A stretch of 51,701 nucleotides of DNA from Rhodoplanes tepidamans (GCF_030813915.1 NZ_JAUSUJ010000037.1:1-51701); one strand, 5' to 3'; shown: positions 26,681 to 35,596, counted from the first letter of the stretch. Translations and numbers: made by a program. The notes: a model not told the origin generated them from the sequence alone.

Positions 26681-27058
26681 ATGCGTCCGCGCTTCCTGCC
26701 CTCCTGCCGCGCCACCAACGGGCTGATCACGGTCGGCTTCCTGGCGCTCGGCTGCGCCTTCTGGGTGCGCTACCTGGTGATCGAGAACACGCCGGTCGGG
26801 CTCGCCTGCGACGCCGGCGCCCAGACCGCGGTCTGCACGGTGCGGCTGGCCGCGACCCGCCTGTTCAATGTCGGGGTGTTCGGCTGGGTGGCGCTCGGCG
26901 CCGCGCTGATCAACCTGATCCGGCCGTCGGTCTTCCTCTTCGCCATCGGCCTCGCGGCGAGCGCGCTCGGCATCGTGCTCTACAATGCCGGCCTCGCCGG
27001 CACCGGGGCGGCGATCCTGATCATGAGCCTGGCGCGACCCGCACGCGACGAAGCGTGA
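26681..27058 (+). CDS. Small integral membrane protein, 125 residues
   Basis: This 125-residue protein has four hydrophobic helices, near residues 12-32, 61-80 and 86-120 (the last long enough for two). A loop after the first helix holds two cysteines (CDAGAQTAVC, positions 45-54). The start at 26681 follows a GAAGAAGG site. An earlier ATG at 26594 would give an Arg/Pro-rich leader that looks non-coding. I do not recognise a named family. It precedes the beta-glucan locus and its 3' end overlaps the convergent GH17 gene by 38 bases. Confidence 0.7.
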   Translation: MRPRFLPSCRATNGLITVGFLALGCAFWVRYLVIENTPVGLACDAGAQTAVCTVRLAATRLFNVGVFGWVALGAALINLIRPSVFLFAIGLAASALGIVLYNAGLAGTGAAILIMSLARPARDEA

Positions 27059-28670
27059 CGGCGAGGGCGACGAAGCCGGCGGCGAGCCACACGGCCTGCC
27101 AGTTCGCCACCGTCTCGTTGAGGACGATGAACGCCGCCGACAGCACGAGCACCACGGCGGTCGCCGTCTCGGCCGCGCCGCGGCCGGCCGCGCCCGGGCC
27201 ATCCGCCCGCTCGCCATCCGCCTCGCCTCCGCCCGGCCCGGCCGGCGCCAGGACGGCCAGCAGCAGGAACGGCACGATGGCGGCGGTCAGCGCCGTGAAC
27301 GGGAAGTCGCGGTAGCGCGGATCGAAGACCAGGCCGAGCGCGGTCTGCACGGCGAATCCCGCGGTGAGCACCAGCAGCCACGCCCCGGCGGCGAGGAGCG
27401 GATCGCCGGCCCGGTCCGGGCGGGCGCCGAGCGCCAGCACGAAGCCGGGCACCCGCTCGCCCCGCACCAGCAGGCCGGCGCCGACGATCGGCGCGGCGAG
27501 CGCCACCAGCGCGAAGGCGGCGCCGCGCACCCAGCCGCCCCAGCCGAGGCTCTCGACCATGATCTTCTCGGCCGACCAGCCGGCGAGCGCGCCGGCGACC
27601 GTGGCGTTCACGGCGACCGCGACCCACACGCCGGTGGCGATCCGCGCGCGCCCGGCCCCGGCGACCAGGATGGCGGCGGCGAACACGGCGAGCACCACGG
27701 CGATGCCCAGGCCGGCCTGCTTCGGCCAGTCGGGATGGTCGGACACCGGCTCGCCGACCATGAACTTGACCACCCGGTCGCCCGCCGTGAACAGGCCCCA
27801 GTGGCCGCCGACCGTGCCTTCGAGGATGCGCTTCCACGGCTGGTCGAAGGCCTCGATGATGTTGGCCCGGAACCCGGCCCGCGCCGCCCGCGCCAGCACG
27901 TCCTGCACCACCAGGGCCTGGTTGCGCAGCGACGGCAGCGCCGCCTCGCGCATGCGGCCGGCGCTCGGCCAGCCGACCTCGCCGACCAGGATGTCGCGGC
28001 CCGGGAAGACCTCGGCGACCTTGCGGACGATCGATTCGACGTGGGCGCCGGACTCCTCGGCCGGAATCGGGATGTCCTCCCAGTACGGCAGGATGTGGAT
28101 GGTGACGAAGTCGACGGCGCTCGCGAGGTCGCGGTTGCGCAGCCAGAACTCCCAGACGTCCGCATAGGTGACCGGCACCGGGACGGCCGCCTTCACGTCG
28201 CGGATGATGGCGCCGAGGTCGACGGCGGAGAGCTCGCCGCGCAGCAGCACCTCGTTGCCGACGACGACGCCGGTGATCACCTGCGGGAACCGCTTCGCCA
28301 GCGCGACGGTGCCGGCGATCTCGGCCCGGTTCAGCTCGCGATGACTGCTCAGCCAGAGCCCCTGCAGGACCTTCAGCCCGTGCCGCTCGGCGATCGCCGG
28401 GACCTGGTCGAGGCCGTTGCGGATCGAGTAGGTGCGGATGCACCGCGTCACCGCGGCGAGCCGCTTCAGGTCCTCCTCGATCTGCCACGGCTCGACCTTC
28501 AGGGTCAGGTCGAACGGGTTCTGGGCGCCGCGGAACGGCGCGTAGGAGATGCATTCGAGCTTGCGGTCGGCGGGCGCGCCGGACGCCACCGGAACCGGGT
28601 GGCCGATCCACCACCAGAAGCCCGCCACGAGCGCGACGGCGACGACCATGAGACCGAGAGGGAGGCGCAT
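27021..28670 (-). CDS. Membrane GH17-like protein, beta-glucan locus (NdvC-like)
   Basis: This 549-residue protein has an N-terminal membrane anchor (about 5-22) and a GH17-type TIM-barrel domain (about 38-310). The acid residues are in VVVGNE (Glu140) and LVGEVGWPSAG (Glu231), with TYSIRNG and HILPYWE segments between. Six to eight membrane helices follow in the C-terminal half. By layout and size it matches the Bradyrhizobium NdvC-type protein proposed to form beta-(1,6) linkages in cyclic glucans. That identity is inferred. It is divergent from the ndvD-like and ndvB-like genes, and its start codon has only a weak ribosome binding site. Confidence 0.72.
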   Translation of the reverse strand: MRLPLGLMVVAVALVAGFWWWIGHPVPVASGAPADRKLECISYAPFRGAQNPFDLTLKVEPWQIEEDLKRLAAVTRCIRTYSIRNGLDQVPAIAERHGLKVLQGLWLSSHRELNRAEIAGTVALAKRFPQVITGVVVGNEVLLRGELSAVDLGAIIRDVKAAVPVPVTYADVWEFWLRNRDLASAVDFVTIHILPYWEDIPIPAEESGAHVESIVRKVAEVFPGRDILVGEVGWPSAGRMREAALPSLRNQALVVQDVLARAARAGFRANIIEAFDQPWKRILEGTVGGHWGLFTAGDRVVKFMVGEPVSDHPDWPKQAGLGIAVVLAVFAAAILVAGAGRARIATGVWVAVAVNATVAGALAGWSAEKIMVESLGWGGWVRGAAFALVALAAPIVGAGLLVRGERVPGFVLALGARPDRAGDPLLAAGAWLLVLTAGFAVQTALGLVFDPRYRDFPFTALTAAIVPFLLLAVLAPAGPGGGEADGERADGPGAAGRGAAETATAVVLVLSAAFIVLNETVANWQAVWLAAGFVALAVTLRRVRVAPGS

Positions 28671-28991
28671 GAGGCGGGCACTTCTGCAGGCAGTCGTGGA
28701 ACCGGACGCGGACCGTGGCAGGCTCGTACCGTGCCGCCGCCGCCGCGCCAAGGGGCACGGCGCGCGGGGCCCCGATCGTCTCACGTCCGGCGCCGCGGGC
28801 GAGCGCCGGAGAGCTCACGAAAGGGGGCGCACGAGCGCGCGTCGGGAGGGCCGGGATTGCGATGCGGACAAGTAGACAAGACCGGTCTTCCGTCGCAAGA
28901 TTGACATTGTCGCCATGCCGTAATGCCTCCCCGGTCCGCGATGGCCTTCGCCGCCGTCATGGACGAACTCGCCCAGGCCAACAGCACCATC
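28671..28991. other. Divergent intergenic region of the beta-glucan locus
   Basis: No gene is supported in these 321 bases. Reading frames here are short or Arg-rich shadows. A 12-bp perfect palindrome lies at 28878-28889, and a TTGACA hexamer, a good -35 candidate for the rightward genes, lies at 28901-28906 but lacks a convincing -10 at the right distance. Upstream in-frame ATG codons at 28923, 28941 and 28959 could extend the next gene. Confidence 0.6.
28878..28889. promoter_or_regulatory. 12-bp palindrome, candidate operator
   Basis: AAGACCGGTCTT is a perfect palindrome in the divergent region between the ndvC-like and ndvD-like genes, 11 bases before a TTGACA hexamer. Its position suggests a regulator binding site, but no regulator gene is adjacent. 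Confidence 0.4.
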
Positions 28992-29540
28992 ATGTATCTT
29001 CCTGGTTCGCGCGTCGCTGCCGTCGCCGCAGCTGCAGCTCTGGTTTCGTATGCCACCTGTCACGGCCCGGCCCTGGCGCAGGCGCCCGAGCAGAAGCCGC
29101 CGGAGCAGGCGACGCCGCAGCCGCCCGCGCAGCAGGGACAGCCGCAGGGCCAGGCACAGCCGCCGGCGCAGCCCGGCGATCCGGCCCGCACCGAGCGCAA
29201 GACCCGCACCGATCAGATCGTCGAGGCCGGCCGCACGCTGCAGGGTCCGGCGGCCGCCGCCGAATGCGTCTGGCTGGGCGAGCGGGTGGTCAGCCTGCTG
29301 TGGCGCGACGACCTCGACACCGCCTTCCGGCACCTCGAGCTCTACGATCGTTTCGGCTGTCCGGGCGGACACGTTCAGACGACGTTCAGGTGCGTGGTGC
29401 GACAGGGAAACATCGACCCCAAGGCCACCGAAACGCTGAACGCGCGTGTCCACGCTTGCTGGCTCAATCCGGAGCACGTCCCGGCCCCCGCGGCCGCCTC
29501 GGCTGCTCCGCCCGCGCCGCAAGGAACGAACCCGCGTTGA
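28992..29540 (+). CDS. Periplasmic protein of the beta-glucan locus (NdvD-like candidate)
   Basis: This protein of 182 residues from the chosen start has a signal peptide (about 1-31, ending ALAQA) and a Pro/Gln-rich linker (about 32-70). The conserved domain (about 72-160) has four cysteines, in ECVWLGERV, FGCPGG, FRCVV and ACWLNP, which would suit two disulfides. A Pro/Ala tail ends the protein. Its position between GH17 and glycosyltransferase genes matches ndvD, the third gene described for cyclic beta-(1,3),(1,6)-glucan synthesis in Bradyrhizobium, but I assign this by context. The start at 28992 gives a clean signal peptide. ATG codons at 28923-28959 would lengthen it. Confidence 0.6.
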   Translation: MYLPGSRVAAVAAAAALVSYATCHGPALAQAPEQKPPEQATPQPPAQQGQPQGQAQPPAQPGDPARTERKTRTDQIVEAGRTLQGPAAAAECVWLGERVVSLLWRDDLDTAFRHLELYDRFGCPGGHVQTTFRCVVRQGNIDPKATETLNARVHACWLNPEHVPAPAAASAAPPAPQGTNPR

Positions 29541-29731
29541 GGCTGTTTACGGGGCTGTGAGGTTGCGGTGCATGGCGGGTCGGATCGCCCTGAATTCGCC
29601 ATGTCGGAAGTCTACTTGAACGTGCCCGTGCGGTATCCATATGGTGCATCGCAAGGGTTTCCCCGGTCCCGGTCGAGCCTAGGGGACAGGCTCGAGACCG
29701 ATCATTTCCGCCCCATTCGGTAGAAGAGACC

Positions 29732-32449
29732 ATGCGCTCCGTCGCTGCCGTGGTCGCGCTCGTGGCATGCCTTCATGCGGGCGCGTGGGCCATCTGGCAA
29801 AGTCAGACGTCTGCTCCCAATGTCTCGGGCCCGCTGACCAGCGTGTCCTACTCTCCCTTCGAGGGGCATCCGGAAGAGGGCAACCGCCCGACCACCGAGC
29901 AGATCCGCAACGATCTGAAGGTCCTGTCCCCCTACACCCGGGCCATCCGAACCTACTCGGCCACCGGTGGCGCCGAGCTGGTGCCGCCGGTCGCCAACGA
30001 GTTCGGCCTCAAGGTGGCGGTGGGCGCCTGGCTCGACGGCGACGTCAAGCGCAACGAGCGCGAGATCAAGTCGGTCGTCGACCTCTACCGCAAGAACCGC
30101 AACATCAACGCCATCGTGGTCGGCAACGAGGCGATCTACCGCGCCGACTTCAAGAAGCGGACCGAGACCGTCGACGGTGCGACGGTGGTGCGCGACCTCA
30201 ACGAGAAGGAGCAGATCGCCGAGCTGATCCGCTACATCCAGCAGGTCAAGCGCGAGGTCGGCGGGAATGTCCCGGTGACCACCGGCGAAATCTACTCGAC
30301 CTGGCTAAATCATCCCGAGCTCGCCTCGGCCGTGGACTTCATCGCCGTCCACATCCTGCCCTACTGGGAAGGCTTCTCGGCGTCCGAGACCGTCGACCTC
30401 GCGATCAACAACTACTTCAAGCTCCGCGAAGCCTTTCCGGGCAAGCGCATCGTCATCGCCGAGTTCGGCTGGCCGAGCGCCGGGTACAACCGCCGGGCCG
30501 CCGAGCCGGGCCGGGTGATCCAGGCGAGCCTGCTGCGAGATTTCGTCGCACGGGCCGAGGCGCTGGGCATCGACTACAACATCATCGAAGCCTTCGACCA
30601 GCCGTGGAAGACCTTCGAGGGCAGCGTCGGCGCCTACTGGGGCCTGTTCGACGCCGCCCGCCAGCCGAAGTTCGCCTGGACCGGCCCGGTCTACGACCCC
30701 GCCTTCGTGTCGCTCGCCGTGGTCGCCGTGGTGGCGAGCCTCGTGGTGTCGCTGCCGATCCTGTTCATGACCGGTGCCACCCTGCTCCAGGCCCTGGTGA
30801 TGGCGGTGTTCGCCAACGTGGTCGGCGCCTGGACGGGAGTCGTCTGGGACTACTGGAACGGCCACTACTTCGTGGTCGGCCAGGCGATCGCGCTCGGCGT
30901 CGGCGTCGTGCTGATGATCCCGCTGGTGGTCATCGCCATGTGGAAGATCGACGAGGTCGCCCAGGTGCTGTTCGGGCGCGGCCCGCAGCGGCTGGTGCGG
31001 CCCGGCCAGAAGGGGCCCGAGGGCTTCGCCCCCAAGGTGTCGATCCACGTCCCGGCCTACTACGAGCAGCCCGAGATGCTGAAGGCGACGCTCGATTCGG
31101 TGGCGCGGCTCGACTACCCGAACTTCGAGTGCGTGGTGGCGATCAACAACACCACGGACCCGGCCTACACGGATCCGATCGAGGAGCACTGCCGCCTGCT
31201 CGGCGACCGGTTCAAGTTCCTGAACCTGCAGAACGTGAAGGGCTTCAAGGCGGGCGCGCTGCGCATCGCCCTGCAGCACACGGCGCCCGACGCCGAGATC
31301 ATCGGCCTGATCGACGCCGACTACACGGTGACGCCCGACTGGCTGAAGGACCTCGTCCCGGCCTTCGCCGACCCGCAGGTCGGCCTGGTGCAGGCCCCGC
31401 AGGACCACCGCGACGGCGAGAAGACGCCGCTGCACGCCATCATGAACGGCGAGTATGCGGGCTTCTTCGACATCGGCATGGTCCAGCGCAACGAGGTCGA
31501 CGCCATCGTGACGCACGGCACCATGTGCCTGATCCGCCGCACCGCCATGGACGACGCCGGCGGGTGGTCGTCCGACACGATCTGCGAGGACACCGATCTC
31601 GGCCTCACCATCTACGAGCAGGGCTGGCGCGCCCTCTACACCAACCGGCGCTACGGCCACGGGCTGCTGCCCGACACGTTCGAGGCGTTCAAGAAGCAGC
31701 GCCATCGCTGGGCCTATGGCGGCTTCCAGATCGTCAAGAAGCACTGGCGGCGGTTCCTGCCCGGCATGAGCAACCTGACGGCGGCGCAGCGGCGCGAGTT
31801 CGCGCTCGGCTGGCTCAACTGGATGGGCGCGGAGAGCCTCGGCGTCGTCGTCGCCATGCTCAACCTGATCTGGGTCCCGGTCGTCGCCTTCGTCGGCATC
31901 GCCATTCCCGACAAGGTGCTGACCATCCCGATCCTGGTCGCCTCGGTGGTGTCGATGCTGCACTTCGCGACGCTCTACCGGGCCCGCGTCGGCATCGGCC
32001 CGGCGCACGCGACCGGCGCCATGGTGGCCGCCATGGCCATGCAGTGGACGGTCGCCAAGGCGGTCGCCGCCGGCCTGATCAAGGACCACCTGCCCTTCGT
32101 GGTCACCGCCAAGGGCGGCAAGACCAAGAAGCGGCTGTCGTTCCCGGCCTTCGACGAGGCGGTGTTCGGGGCCCTGCTGCTGATCGGCGCCTTCATCGTC
32201 TGGGTGACCAACCACGAGAGCGTGCGCGAGGTGAACCTGTTCGCCATCGTGCTCGTGGTGCAGAGCCTGCCGTTCCTCTCGGCGGTGGCGCTGGCCGGGC
32301 TCGAGGGCTCGCGGCTCAACGACTTCGCCGTCTGGCGCGGCCTGCAGGCCCGCACCGCCGAACTCCTCGGCCTCGCCCCGGCACAGCCGGCGACCCGCCT
32401 CGCCGAGCCGCCCGTGACCGCCGACAAGGCGGCCGAGCCGGCGCAGTGA
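29732..32449 (+). CDS. ndvB: GH17-GT2 fusion, beta-(1,3)-glucan synthase (NdvB-like)
   Basis: This 905-residue protein has an N-terminal anchor, then a GH17-like domain (about 30-320) with VVGNE near 130 and AEFGWPSAG near 245. Four membrane helices lie in about 325-410. A cytoplasmic family 2 glycosyltransferase (about 430-680) has DADY near 528, CEDTD near 618 and QRHRWAYGG near 655, the D-D-D-QxxRW signature of processive synthases. More helices and a Pro/Ala tail follow. Length and plan match Bradyrhizobium NdvB, which polymerises UDP-glucose into periplasmic beta-(1,3)-glucan. The GH17 part probably acts as transglycosylase or ring-closing domain. A strong terminator follows at 32478. 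Confidence 0.82.
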   Translation: MRSVAAVVALVACLHAGAWAIWQSQTSAPNVSGPLTSVSYSPFEGHPEEGNRPTTEQIRNDLKVLSPYTRAIRTYSATGGAELVPPVANEFGLKVAVGAWLDGDVKRNEREIKSVVDLYRKNRNINAIVVGNEAIYRADFKKRTETVDGATVVRDLNEKEQIAELIRYIQQVKREVGGNVPVTTGEIYSTWLNHPELASAVDFIAVHILPYWEGFSASETVDLAINNYFKLREAFPGKRIVIAEFGWPSAGYNRRAAEPGRVIQASLLRDFVARAEALGIDYNIIEAFDQPWKTFEGSVGAYWGLFDAARQPKFAWTGPVYDPAFVSLAVVAVVASLVVSLPILFMTGATLLQALVMAVFANVVGAWTGVVWDYWNGHYFVVGQAIALGVGVVLMIPLVVIAMWKIDEVAQVLFGRGPQRLVRPGQKGPEGFAPKVSIHVPAYYEQPEMLKATLDSVARLDYPNFECVVAINNTTDPAYTDPIEEHCRLLGDRFKFLNLQNVKGFKAGALRIALQHTAPDAEIIGLIDADYTVTPDWLKDLVPAFADPQVGLVQAPQDHRDGEKTPLHAIMNGEYAGFFDIGMVQRNEVDAIVTHGTMCLIRRTAMDDAGGWSSDTICEDTDLGLTIYEQGWRALYTNRRYGHGLLPDTFEAFKKQRHRWAYGGFQIVKKHWRRFLPGMSNLTAAQRREFALGWLNWMGAESLGVVVAMLNLIWVPVVAFVGIAIPDKVLTIPILVASVVSMLHFATLYRARVGIGPAHATGAMVAAMAMQWTVAKAVAAGLIKDHLPFVVTAKGGKTKKRLSFPAFDEAVFGALLLIGAFIVWVTNHESVREVNLFAIVLVVQSLPFLSAVALAGLEGSRLNDFAVWRGLQARTAELLGLAPAQPATRLAEPPVTADKAAEPAQ

Positions 32450-32477
32450 GCGCCGGCCCGTCCTGATCCCGAATGCG

Positions 32478-32505
32478 AAAGGCCCGGCTCGCGCCGGGCC
32501 TTTTT
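32478..32505 (+). terminator. Rho-independent terminator after the ndvB-like gene
   Basis: GGCCCGGC (32481-32488) and GCCGGGCC (32493-32500) form a perfect 8-bp stem around TCGC. An A run lies before it and five T (32501-32505) follow. It lies 29 bases past the stop codon. Confidence 0.95.
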
Positions 32506-32559
32506 CGTCTGGGGCGATGGTCGGCCCCGTGTCCCGGACACGCTTCATCGGTCCGAGAC

Positions 32560-32651
32560 GGGTGAGGGGGCGTGCCACGAACTCGGAGTGGGTGGAGAGC
32601 CCCCTCACCCGCCTCGCTGCGCTCGGCACCCTCTCCCGCGAGGGGAGAGGG
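32560..32651. repeat. Dispersed palindromic repeat
   Basis: GGGTGAGGGGGC (32560-32571) and GCCCCCTCACCC (32599-32610) are perfect inverse copies. A hairpin of CCCTCTCCC (32629-32637) and GGGAGAGGG (32643-32651) follows and shares its arm with the hairpin at 9605-9628. It lies between the ndvB-like gene and the convergent M20 amidohydrolase gene. Confidence 0.8.
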
Positions 32652-32662
32652 AAGATGGCGCC

Positions 32663-33838
32663 CTACCCCGGCAGCGCGGTCTCGACGAGGCGCACCCAGT
32701 AGGAGGTGCCGTAGGGGATCACCTCGTCGTTGAAGTTGTAGGCGGGGTTGTGCAGGCCGGCCGAATCGCCGTTGCCGACGAACACGAAGGCGCCGGGACG
32801 CTTCTGCAGCATGTAGGCGAAGTCCTCGGCGCCCATGAAGGGGGCGATGCCGAAGTCGACCTTGTCGGGCCCGGCGACCTCGCCGGCGACGCTGGCGGCG
32901 AACTCCGCCTCGCGGGCGTGGTTGACCAGCACCGGATAGCCGCGCCGGTATTCGAACTTCGCCTTGGCGCCGTACGCCTCCGCGGTCGCCGCGATCATCC
33001 GGGTCAGCCGCGCCTCCAGGAGGTCGCGCACCTCGGGGGCGAGGCTGCGGGCGGTGCCGAGGAGCTTCGCGGTCTGCGGGATGACGTTGTCGGTGGTGCC
33101 GGCCTGGAACAGGCAGATCGACACCACGGCGTTCTTCAGCGGGTCGACGTTGCGCGACACGATCGACTGGATCTGGTTGACGATCTGGCAGCCGACCAGG
33201 ATCGTGTCGATGCCGAGATGCGGCCGCGCCGCGTGGCCGCCGACCCCCTCGATGTCGATGTGCAGCGTGTCCTGGGCCGCCATGATCGGGCCGGTGCGGG
33301 TGGCGAAGCGGCCGACCGGCTGGCCCGGCCAGTTGTGCATGCCGTAGACCTCGTCGATGCCGAAGCGCTCGAACAGGCCGTCCTCGATCATCGCCTTGGC
33401 GCCCGCCCCGCCCTCCTCGGCCGGCTGGAAGATCACCACGACGGTGCCGGCGAAGTTGCGGGTCTCGGCGAGATGGCGGGCGGCGCCGAGCAGCATCGCG
33501 GTGTGGCCGTCGTGGCCGCAGGCGTGCATCTTGCCGGGCGTCGTCGACCGGTACGGGAGGTCGTTGATCTCGTCGAGCGGCAGCGCGTCCATGTCGGCGC
33601 GCAGCGCGACGGTCTTGCCGGGCGCGCCGGGCTTGCCCTTGGCGCCGCGGATGACGCCGACCACGCCGGAGCGGCCGATGCCGGGAACGACCTCGTCGCA
33701 GCCGAACGCCTTCAGCTTCTCGGCGACCACGGCGGAGGTGCGCGGCAGGTCGTAGAGGAGCTCCGGATGCGCGTGGAAATCCCGACGCCACGCGGTGATC
33801 TCGGCGTGCAGGTCGGCGACACGGTTGACGATGGGCAT
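32663..33838 (-). CDS. M20 family metallo-amidohydrolase (hippurate hydrolase-like)
   Basis: This 391-residue protein has the M20D signature. RRDFHAHPEL lies near 19-27, the catalytic region RADMDALPL near 80-88, and the zinc ligands lie in MHACGHDGH (Cys107, His109). EE follows at 141-142, GMHNWPG comes next, and a late GAEDFAYM segment is present. It would hydrolyse N-acyl amino acids or related amides in the cytoplasm, as in hippurate hydrolases and indole-3-acetyl-amino acid hydrolases. The exact substrate is unknown. A GAGGAT site precedes the ATG at 33838. It stands alone and convergent to the ndvB-like gene. Confidence 0.92.
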   Translation of the reverse strand: MPIVNRVADLHAEITAWRRDFHAHPELLYDLPRTSAVVAEKLKAFGCDEVVPGIGRSGVVGVIRGAKGKPGAPGKTVALRADMDALPLDEINDLPYRSTTPGKMHACGHDGHTAMLLGAARHLAETRNFAGTVVVIFQPAEEGGAGAKAMIEDGLFERFGIDEVYGMHNWPGQPVGRFATRTGPIMAAQDTLHIDIEGVGGHAARPHLGIDTILVGCQIVNQIQSIVSRNVDPLKNAVVSICLFQAGTTDNVIPQTAKLLGTARSLAPEVRDLLEARLTRMIAATAEAYGAKAKFEYRRGYPVLVNHAREAEFAASVAGEVAGPDKVDFGIAPFMGAEDFAYMLQKRPGAFVFVGNGDSAGLHNPAYNFNDEVIPYGTSYWVRLVETALPG

Positions 33839-34006
33839 CGGAATCCTCGTTCGACGTCTCGGTTTGGCCGGAGTATCGCGCGCCGGCCGGCCGAACACCA
33901 CACACGCCCGCGGCGGCCCGGGGTCCCGCCCGGCGCATCGGCGGCGCCGCCGCCCGCCGTCGAAGCCGCGCCCCGGAGGCCGGCGGAGACGGCCCGCCGG
34001 TCCGAC

Positions 34007-34034
34007 TTGCAACGCCCCGGCCGGGTCTTTACAC
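34007..34034 (+). promoter_or_regulatory. Candidate promoter of tRNA-Lys
   Basis: TTGCAA (34007-34012) and TTACAC (34029-34034) are spaced 16 bases apart and end 12 bases before the tRNA. The hexamers are imperfect, so this is a candidate only. Confidence 0.35.
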
Positions 34035-34046
34035 ACGGCGGCACAG

Positions 34047-34122
34047 GAGCCCGTAGCTCAGTCGGTAGAGCACGTGACTTTTAATCATGGGGTCCCGGGT
34101 TCGAGTCCCGGCGGGCTCACCA
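34047..34122 (+). tRNA. tRNA-Lys (anticodon UUU), CCA encoded
   Basis: This 76-base gene folds as a standard cloverleaf. The acceptor GAGCCCG (34047-34053) pairs with CGGGCTC (34112-34118), and A is the discriminator base. CCA is encoded at 34120-34122. The D arm contains AGCTCAGTCGGTAGAGC, the anticodon loop is CTTTTAA with anticodon TTT, and the T arm contains GGTTCGAGTCC. No integrase or attachment-site duplication is visible beside it. Confidence 0.97.
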
Positions 34123-34336
34123 TCCCCTGACCAGCCGCCCGACCCCAGACCGTCGATCCTCGCCCGCCACGCCGACCGGCGGCGGCACTCCCCTGACCGC
34201 GGACGTCGGCCGCGCTCGAACGCGCGCTCGCCGAGGACTCGGCGGCGTGCCGGGACTGGACTCGGCCGGGCGACGGCGCCATGGTCGCGCAGCCCGGCGC
34301 AGCGTCCGCCGGGCGGATCGACGGATTGCCAGGGCC

Positions 34337-34567
34337 ATGATCGACACCACCGAAGAGGACGTCCGCAAGGTTGCCGCCGCGCTGCTCAAGACAGCGATCG
34401 AGACCGTGTCCGAGGAGGACGGCGGCGCCGCCAACCGGTGCAAGCTGTGCGGCGCCTCGGTGTCCTGGCAGCACCCCGTCGAAGCGATCGTCCACGCGCC
34501 GGACTGCCCGGTGGTGATCGCGCAGCGCATCGTCGCCACCGCCAAGGTGCAGCTCCTGCGCCCGTGA
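34337..34567 (+). CDS. Small Cys/His protein, possible zinc ribbon
   Basis: This 76-residue protein has an acidic helical N-terminus (about 1-28). A compact Cys/His region follows, with Cys35, Cys38, His46, His53 and Cys57, which could bind one zinc. A final helix follows. I do not recognise a named family. The start at 34337 has a weak AGGG upstream. An in-frame ATG at 34247 gives an Arg-rich leader and is rejected. It stands alone between tRNA-Lys and the DUF2189 gene, and its function is unknown. Confidence 0.65.
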   Translation: MIDTTEEDVRKVAAALLKTAIETVSEEDGGAANRCKLCGASVSWQHPVEAIVHAPDCPVVIAQRIVATAKVQLLRP

Positions 34568-34804
34568 GGCGCCCTCCTCCGCCGCCGCCGTCGCCCGTCC
34601 CGCCCCCGGCGCCATGCGCCGGTGTTGGCGTACAGGTGTGATGCGACAATACGCGCGCCCGGGCTGGCGCGTTCGTGACACCGCGTGATCCCTCGTTCGC
34701 CCTAGCCTGAGGGCGGTCGGGCGGCATGCGAAGCGGCCGGAACGAGCCGCGGCGCCGCCCCGCGACACCGACGTCCCGCGCGGGACGTCCGAGGGAGGAA
34801 CGGC

Positions 34805-35596
34805 ATGTCGACTCTTCACGTCTTCGCAGGCTCCGTCGAGCATCCCGTCCGACCGGAGATCCGCCGGATCGGGCTGCGCGACCTTCGCGACGCACTCGCC
34901 CGCGGCATCGACGATTTCCGGGCGATGCCGAGCCACGTGATCTTCCTCAGCCTGCTCTACCCGATCGTCGGCCTGGTGCTGGCGCGGCTGAGCTTCGGCT
35001 ACGACGTGGTGCCGCTGCTGTTCCCGCTGGTCGCCGGCTTCGCCCTGGTCGGGCCCTTCGTGGCGCTGGGCCTCTACGAGCTCAGCCGCCGGCGCGAGCA
35101 GGGCCGGCCGGCCGGCTGGCGCGACGCCTTCGGAGTGCTGCGCAACCCGGCGATCGATTCGATCGCGCTGCTGGGCGGGCTGCTGATGCTGCTGTTCGTG
35201 ATCTGGCTGGCGGTCGCCGAGGGGCTCTACCAGAGCCTGTTCGGCTACGGCGTTCCCGAATCGCTCTCCGGCTTCCTGGCCGAGGTGGTCGGCACGGCGC
35301 ACGGCCGCACCCTGCTGATCGCCGGCAACGCCATCGGCTTCCTGTTCGCCCTGGTCGTGCTGGTGATCAGCGTGGTGTCGTTCCCGATGCTGCTCGACCG
35401 CGACATCGGCGCGGTGACGGCCATGCAGACCTCGGTGCGGGCCGTGGCCCGGAACCCGGTCGCCATGGCGGCGTGGGGCCTGATCGTCGCCGCCGCGCTG
35501 GCGCTGGGGTCTCTGCCGTTCTTCATCGGCCTCGCCGTGGTGCTGCCCGTGCTGGCGCACGCGACCTGGCACCTCTACCGCAGGGTCGTGGTCTAG
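34805..35596 (+). CDS. DUF2189 family integral membrane protein
   Basis: This 263-residue protein has an N-terminal cytoplasmic part (RRIGLRDLRDALARGIDDFR near residues 20-39) typical of DUF2189. About six membrane helices follow (about 45-62, 68-92, 118-138, 173-200, 215-237 and 238-256). The segment FPMLLDRDIGAVTAMQTSVRAV near 195-220 is a family hallmark. Some members are annotated as cytochrome c oxidase subunit I-like, but no haem or copper ligands are present. The family's function is unknown. A GAGGGAGGAA site precedes the ATG, so the start is secure. Confidence 0.88.
   Translation: MSTLHVFAGSVEHPVRPEIRRIGLRDLRDALARGIDDFRAMPSHVIFLSLLYPIVGLVLARLSFGYDVVPLLFPLVAGFALVGPFVALGLYELSRRREQGRPAGWRDAFGVLRNPAIDSIALLGGLLMLLFVIWLAVAEGLYQSLFGYGVPESLSGFLAEVVGTAHGRTLLIAGNAIGFLFALVVLVISVVSFPMLLDRDIGAVTAMQTSVRAVARNPVAMAAWGLIVAAALALGSLPFFIGLAVVLPVLAHATWHLYRRVVV

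Noticed and set aside
34047-34122. tRNA-Lys as an integration site
   Set aside because: No integrase gene and no repeat of the tRNA 3' end were seen nearby.
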